Origin: Thermus amyloliquefaciens
GTDB lineage: Bacteria > Deinococcota > Deinococci > Deinococcales > Thermaceae
DNA length: 64,000 nt
Direction: 5' to 3'
Assembly: GCF_000744885.1 (NCBI RefSeq)
Contig: NZ_JQMV01000003.1
Coordinates: 1,240,001 to 1,304,000 of the forward strand
The translations under genes and the position numbers were made by a program. This document shows, in pieces, positions 60,710-64,000 of the stretch. How positions within the stretch are numbered: position 1 is the stretch's first letter; every line of letters begins with the position of its first letter. The notes under the pieces were generated by a model. That model was not told where the DNA came from, made no database searches, and saw nothing but the letters and a program-made list of their open reading frames with translations.

Positions 60710-63700
60710 ATGTTCAAGGAAGTCGGCGAACCCAACTTTCCCAAGCTGGAGGAAGAGGTCCTGGAGTTTTGGAAGCAGGAGAGGATCTTTGAAAGAAGCG
60801 TGGAAAACCGCAAGGGGCGGCCCCGTTACACCGTCTACGAAGGCCCTCCCACCGCCAACGGCATGCCCCACGTGGGCCACGCCCAGGCCCGGAGCTACAA
60901 GGACCTTTTCCCCCGCTACAAGACCATGCGGGGCTACTACGTGCCCCGCCGCGCGGGGTGGGACACCCACGGGCTTCCCGTGGAGCTGGAGGTGGAGAAG
61001 AAGCTTGGCCTAAAGAGCAAGCGGGAGATTGAGGCCTACGGGATTGAGCGGTTCAACCAGGCCTGCCGGGAATCGGTCTTCACCTACGAGAAGGAGTGGG
61101 AGGCCTTTACCGAGCGCATCGCCTACTGGGTGGACCTCAAGAACGCCTACGCCACCCTGGACCCCACGTATGTGGAAAGCATCTGGTGGAGCCTGAAGGA
61201 GCTCTTCAACCGGGGGCTTCTCTACCGGGACCACAAGGTGGTGCCCTACTGCCCCCGGTGCGGCACCCCGCTTTCCTCCCATGAGCTCTCCCTGGGCTAC
61301 AAGGAGATCACCGACCCCTCCGTCTACGTGCGCCTGCCCCTTAAGGAACCGGGAAGGCTGGGCCTGGAAAAGGCCAGCCTCCTCATTTGGACCACCACCC
61401 CCTGGACCCTGCCCGGGAACGTGGCGGCGGCGGTACACCCCGAGTACACCTATGGGGCCTTTGCCGTGGGGGAGGAGGCGCTGGTCCTGGAGGAATCCCT
61501 GGGACGCCGGCTTTTGGGCGAGGAAACCCCCATCCTCAAGACCTTCTTGGGGAAGGAGCTGGAGGGCCTCCCCTACGAGCCCCCCTACCCGCAGGCGGTG
61601 GAACGGGGCTACTTCGTGGTCCTGGCGGACTACGTGAGCCGGGAGGACGGTACGGGCATCGTCCACCAAGCCCCCGCCTTCGGGGCCGAGGACCTGGAGA
61701 CGGGCCGCCGCTACGGCCTCCCCGTCCTCAAGACGGTGGACGAGGAGGGCAGGCTCCTGTTGGAGCCCTTTAAGGGGCTCTTCTTCCGCGAGGCCAACCG
61801 GGCCATCCTCAAAGACCTCCGCGCCCGCGGCCTCCTCTTCAAGGAGGAGAGCTACCTCCACAGCTACCCCCACTGCTGGCGTTGCTCCACCCCCCTCATG
61901 TACTACGCCACCGAGACCTGGTTCATCCGCAACACCCTCTTCAAGGAGGAACTCATCCGGAAGAACCAGGAGATCCACTGGGTGCCCCCCCACATCAAGG
62001 AAGGCCGCTATGGGGAGTGGCTCCGGAACCTGGTGGACTGGGCCCTAAGCCGCAACCGCTACTGGGGCACCCCCCTGCCCATCTGGGTCTGCGGCGCTTG
62101 CGGGAAGGAAGAGGCCATCGGGAGCATCGCCGAGCTAAGGGAGCGGGCCACCCATCCCCTGCCCGAGCCCTTTGACCCCCACCGGCCCCACGTGGACGGG
62201 GTGGAGCTCCGCTGCGCCTGCGGGGGCACCATGCGGCGGGTGCCCTATGTGATCGATGTCTGGTACGACTCCGGGGCCATGCCCTTCGCCTCCTTGCACT
62301 ACCCCTTTGAGAACCAGGAGGAGTTCCGGCAGGCCTTCCCCGCCGACTTCATCGCCGAGGGCATCGACCAGACCCGGGGCTGGTTCAACTCCTTGCACCA
62401 GCTTGGGGTGATGCTCTTTGGCTCCATCGCCTTCAAAAACGTCATCTGCCACGGCCTCATCCTGGACGAGAAGGGGCAGAAGATGAGCAAGTCCAAGGGG
62501 AACGTGGTGGACCCCTGGGACATCATCCGGGAGTTTGGGGCGGACGCCCTCAGGTGGTACATCTACATCTCCGCGCCCCCGGAGGCGGACCGGCGCTTCG
62601 GGCCGAATCTGGTGCGGGAGACGGTGCGGGACTACTTCCTCACCCTTTGGAACGTGTATAGCTTCTTCGTGACCTACGCCAACCTGGACCGGCCGGACCT
62701 CAAGAACCCCCCGCCGCCGGAGAAACGCCCGGAGCTGGACCGCTGGCTCCTGGCGCGGATCCAGGACCTGATCGGGAAGGTGACGGAGGCCCTCGAGGCC
62801 TACGACCCCACCACCAGCGCCCGCGCCCTCCGCGACTTTGTGGTGGAGGACCTCTCCCAGTGGTACGTGCGCCGGGGCCGCAGGCGGTACTGGAAAAACG
62901 AGGACCCCTTGGACCGGGAGTCCGCCTACGCCACCTTGTACCAGGCTCTGGTCACCGTCAGCCAGCTTTCCGCCCCCTTCACCCCCTTCCTGGCGGAGGT
63001 GCTTTGGCAGAACCTGGTGCGCTCGGTCAACCCCGAGGCTCCCCTTTCCGTGCACCTTTCCGACTGGCCCGAGGCGGAGGCCCATCTGGTGGACGAGGCC
63101 TTGGTGGCCAAGATGCGGGCCGTCCTCAAGGTGGTGGACCTGGCCCGCTCCGCCCGGGCCAAGAGCGGGGTCAAGACCCGCACCCCCCTCCCCCTCCTCA
63201 TGGTCACCGCCCCCAGCCCCCTGGAGCGGGAGGGCCTGAGGCATTTCGCCCCCGAGATCGCCGAGGAGCTCAACGTCAAGGAGGTGCGGGTGCTGGAGCC
63301 TGGGGAAGAGGTCCTCTCCTACCGGGTGCTCCCCAACCTGAAGCTTTTGGGGAAGAAGTACGGCAAGCGGGTGCCCGCCATCCGCGAAGCCCTGCAAAGG
63401 GAGGCGGAGCGGGTGGCCAGGCTCGTCCTTAAGGGCGAGGCGGTGCCCCTGGAGGTGGAGGGGGAGACCCTGGTCCTTGCCCCCGAGGAGGTGCTTTTGG
63501 AGGCCCAAGCCCCCGAGGGCTACGAAGCCCTGGAAAAGGAGGGGTACGTGGCCGCCCTGGAGGTCAGGGTCACGGAGGCGCTCAGGCTCGAGGGCCTGGC
63601 CCGGGACCTGATCCGCCACCTGCAACAGACCCGCAAGGAGATGGGACTAAGGGTCTCCGACCGCATCCGGGTGGGCTACGAGGCGGAGGGGGCCTACCGT

Positions 63701-63841
63701 GAGGCCCTTGCCCGCCACGGGGCCTGGATCGCCGAGGAGGTCCTGGCCCCGGAGTTCGGGGAAGGCCTCTTCCCCGGCCACGAGACCCTGCTGGAGGACG
63801 AGGAGGGCCGCGTGCGCTTCCGCGTGGAGAGGCTAGGCTAG
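60710..63841 (+). CDS. ileS: Isoleucyl-tRNA synthetase
   Basis: A 1043-residue class I synthetase with editing (CP1) domain. The HIGH-type motif is [14 protein letters not shown] (about residues 46-59) and the KMSKS loop is [10 protein letters not shown] (Lys591). Editing-site sequences are [10 protein letters not shown] and [15 protein letters not shown]. Zinc-finger pairs CPRCG, CWRC and WVCGACG appear in the connective regions, and the C-terminus is of the long type with an [17 protein letters not shown] segment. AGGAGG lies five bases before ATG. The T-box leader regulates it. Confidence 0.97.
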   Translation: MFKEVGEPNFPKLEEEVLEFWKQERIFERSVENRKGRPRYTVYEGPPTANGMPHVGHAQARSYKDLFPRYKTMRGYYVPRRAGWDTHGLPVELEVEKKLGLKSKREIEAYGIERFNQACRESVFTYEKEWEAFTERIAYWVDLKNAYATLDPTYVESIWWSLKELFNRGLLYRDHKVVPYCPRCGTPLSSHELSLGYKEITDPSVYVRLPLKEPGRLGLEKASLLIWTTTPWTLPGNVAAAVHPEYTYGAFAVGEEALVLEESLGRRLLGEETPILKTFLGKELEGLPYEPPYPQAVERGYFVVLADYVSREDGTGIVHQAPAFGAEDLETGRRYGLPVLKTVDEEGRLLLEPFKGLFFREANRAILKDLRARGLLFKEESYLHSYPHCWRCSTPLMYYATETWFIRNTLFKEELIRKNQEIHWVPPHIKEGRYGEWLRNLVDWALSRNRYWGTPLPIWVCGACGKEEAIGSIAELRERATHPLPEPFDPHRPHVDGVELRCACGGTMRRVPYVIDVWYDSGAMPFASLHYPFENQEEFRQAFPADFIAEGIDQTRGWFNSLHQLGVMLFGSIAFKNVICHGLILDEKGQKMSKSKGNVVDPWDIIREFGADALRWYIYISAPPEADRRFGPNLVRETVRDYFLTLWNVYSFFVTYANLDRPDLKNPPPPEKRPELDRWLLARIQDLIGKVTEALEAYDPTTSARALRDFVVEDLSQWYVRRGRRRYWKNEDPLDRESAYATLYQALVTVSQLSAPFTPFLAEVLWQNLVRSVNPEAPLSVHLSDWPEAEAHLVDEALVAKMRAVLKVVDLARSARAKSGVKTRTPLPLLMVTAPSPLEREGLRHFAPEIAEELNVKEVRVLEPGEEVLSYRVLPNLKLLGKKYGKRVPAIREALQREAERVARLVLKGEAVPLEVEGETLVLAPEEVLLEAQAPEGYEALEKEGYVAALEVRVTEALRLEGLARDLIRHLQQTRKEMGLRVSDRIRVGYEAEGAYREALARHGAWIAEEVLAPEFGEGLFPGHETLLEDEEGRVRFRVERLG

Positions 63842-63855
63842 AAGGATGGCGGAGC

Positions 63856-63885
63856 CCGCGGGTGGGCCTCGAGGCCCACCCGCGG
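63856..63885 (+). terminator. Perfect 13-bp hairpin after ileS
   Basis: CCGCGGGTGGGCC-TCGA-GGCCCACCCGCGG, 14 bases after the ileS stop. There is no T-run on either side (CAAAGG follows), so it is either a stability hairpin or a factor-assisted terminator. The remaining 115 bases to the window end show no gene. Confidence 0.65.
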
Positions 63886-63991
63886 CAAAGGAGGCGATGG
63901 ACCCACCTCCGCCTGGGACCTTGGGCCTCCCATGGAGCCCGGCGGCGGACGAGCTCTAGCGGGGCGTGAACCCAAGGGAGGGCCAAGGGGG

Positions 63992-64000
63992 TGGTATATT
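63992..64000 (+). promoter_or_regulatory. Possible -10 box at the window edge
   Basis: TGG-TATATT fits an extended -10 for a gene beyond the window. No -35 at suitable spacing is apparent. Confidence 0.3.

Noticed and set aside
63582-63986. Minus-strand frame opposite the ileS 3' end
   Set aside because: Arg/Pro/Gly-rich product without any recognisable fold; it overlaps ileS coding and the hairpin that follows.

Overview
The window is from a Thermus-type chromosome. GC content is very high, third codon positions are nearly all G or C, and genes are tightly packed with many ATGA or TGATG overlaps. Many proteins resemble their Thermus thermophilus counterparts as I remember them (HisRS, AsnRS, PdxS, ArgF, TrpC, IleRS, Rho). 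Many starts lie only 6-8 bases after a TANNNT -10 box, the leaderless style known in Deinococcus-Thermus. These comparisons are from memory; no database was searched.

Layout. 1-5.3 kb: 3' end of valS facing a minus-strand trpC-hisA-lapA-like-recJ operon that ends in a 59-residue gene. 5.5-6.8 kb: a DNA-binding protein of the excisionase type joined stop-to-start to a patatin phospholipase. 6.7-12.6 kb: a minus-strand transport operon in which a glutamate/glutamine-type ABC importer is interrupted by a TAXI-type TRAP transporter. 12.9-28.6 kb: a truncated cytochrome c, then a long minus-strand series: glgP, trkH, trkA, rimO, rodZ-like, psuG, a DUF4388 protein, a fructosamine kinase, a low-molecular-weight phosphatase, a sensor kinase, trmJ, a class A PBP and a receiver protein. 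28.6-29.9 kb: tRNA-Gln and ychF.

29.9-35.8 kb: a plus-strand operon deoC, phospholipase D-like, maf, mreC, mreD, mrdA (PBP2), minC, linking nucleoside catabolism to the elongation and division machinery. 35.8-37.6 kb: small membrane and envelope proteins. 37.6-41 kb: argF-(Uma2 remnant)-argC-argJ on minus. 41-43.7 kb: modABC behind a long structured leader. 44.5-50.6 kb: hisS, aspS, phzF-like, HAD and asnS. 50.8-57 kb: pdxS and pdxT, usually neighbours, are separated by a metal and ion resistance block (arsR/cadC-like regulator, Zn/Cd ATPase, nhaA). An IS982-type element with a 7-bp target duplication sits inside that block. 57-60.3 kb: a LysM/M23 peptidase, rho and talC. 60.4-63.8 kb: ileS behind a T-box riboswitch whose specifier reads ATC.

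Points that stand out: (i) three genes (TRAP permease, trkH, class A PBP) are each broken by what looks like one missing G in a G-run, which most likely reflects homopolymer miscalls; (ii) four copies of a 22-24 bp micro-palindrome lie inside the IS982 transposase; (iii) the interleaved ABC/TRAP operon; (iv) the split pdxST locus with a recognisable metalloregulator operator; (v) gene fossils: a truncated cytochrome, a TRAP C-terminus and a shortened Uma2 gene.
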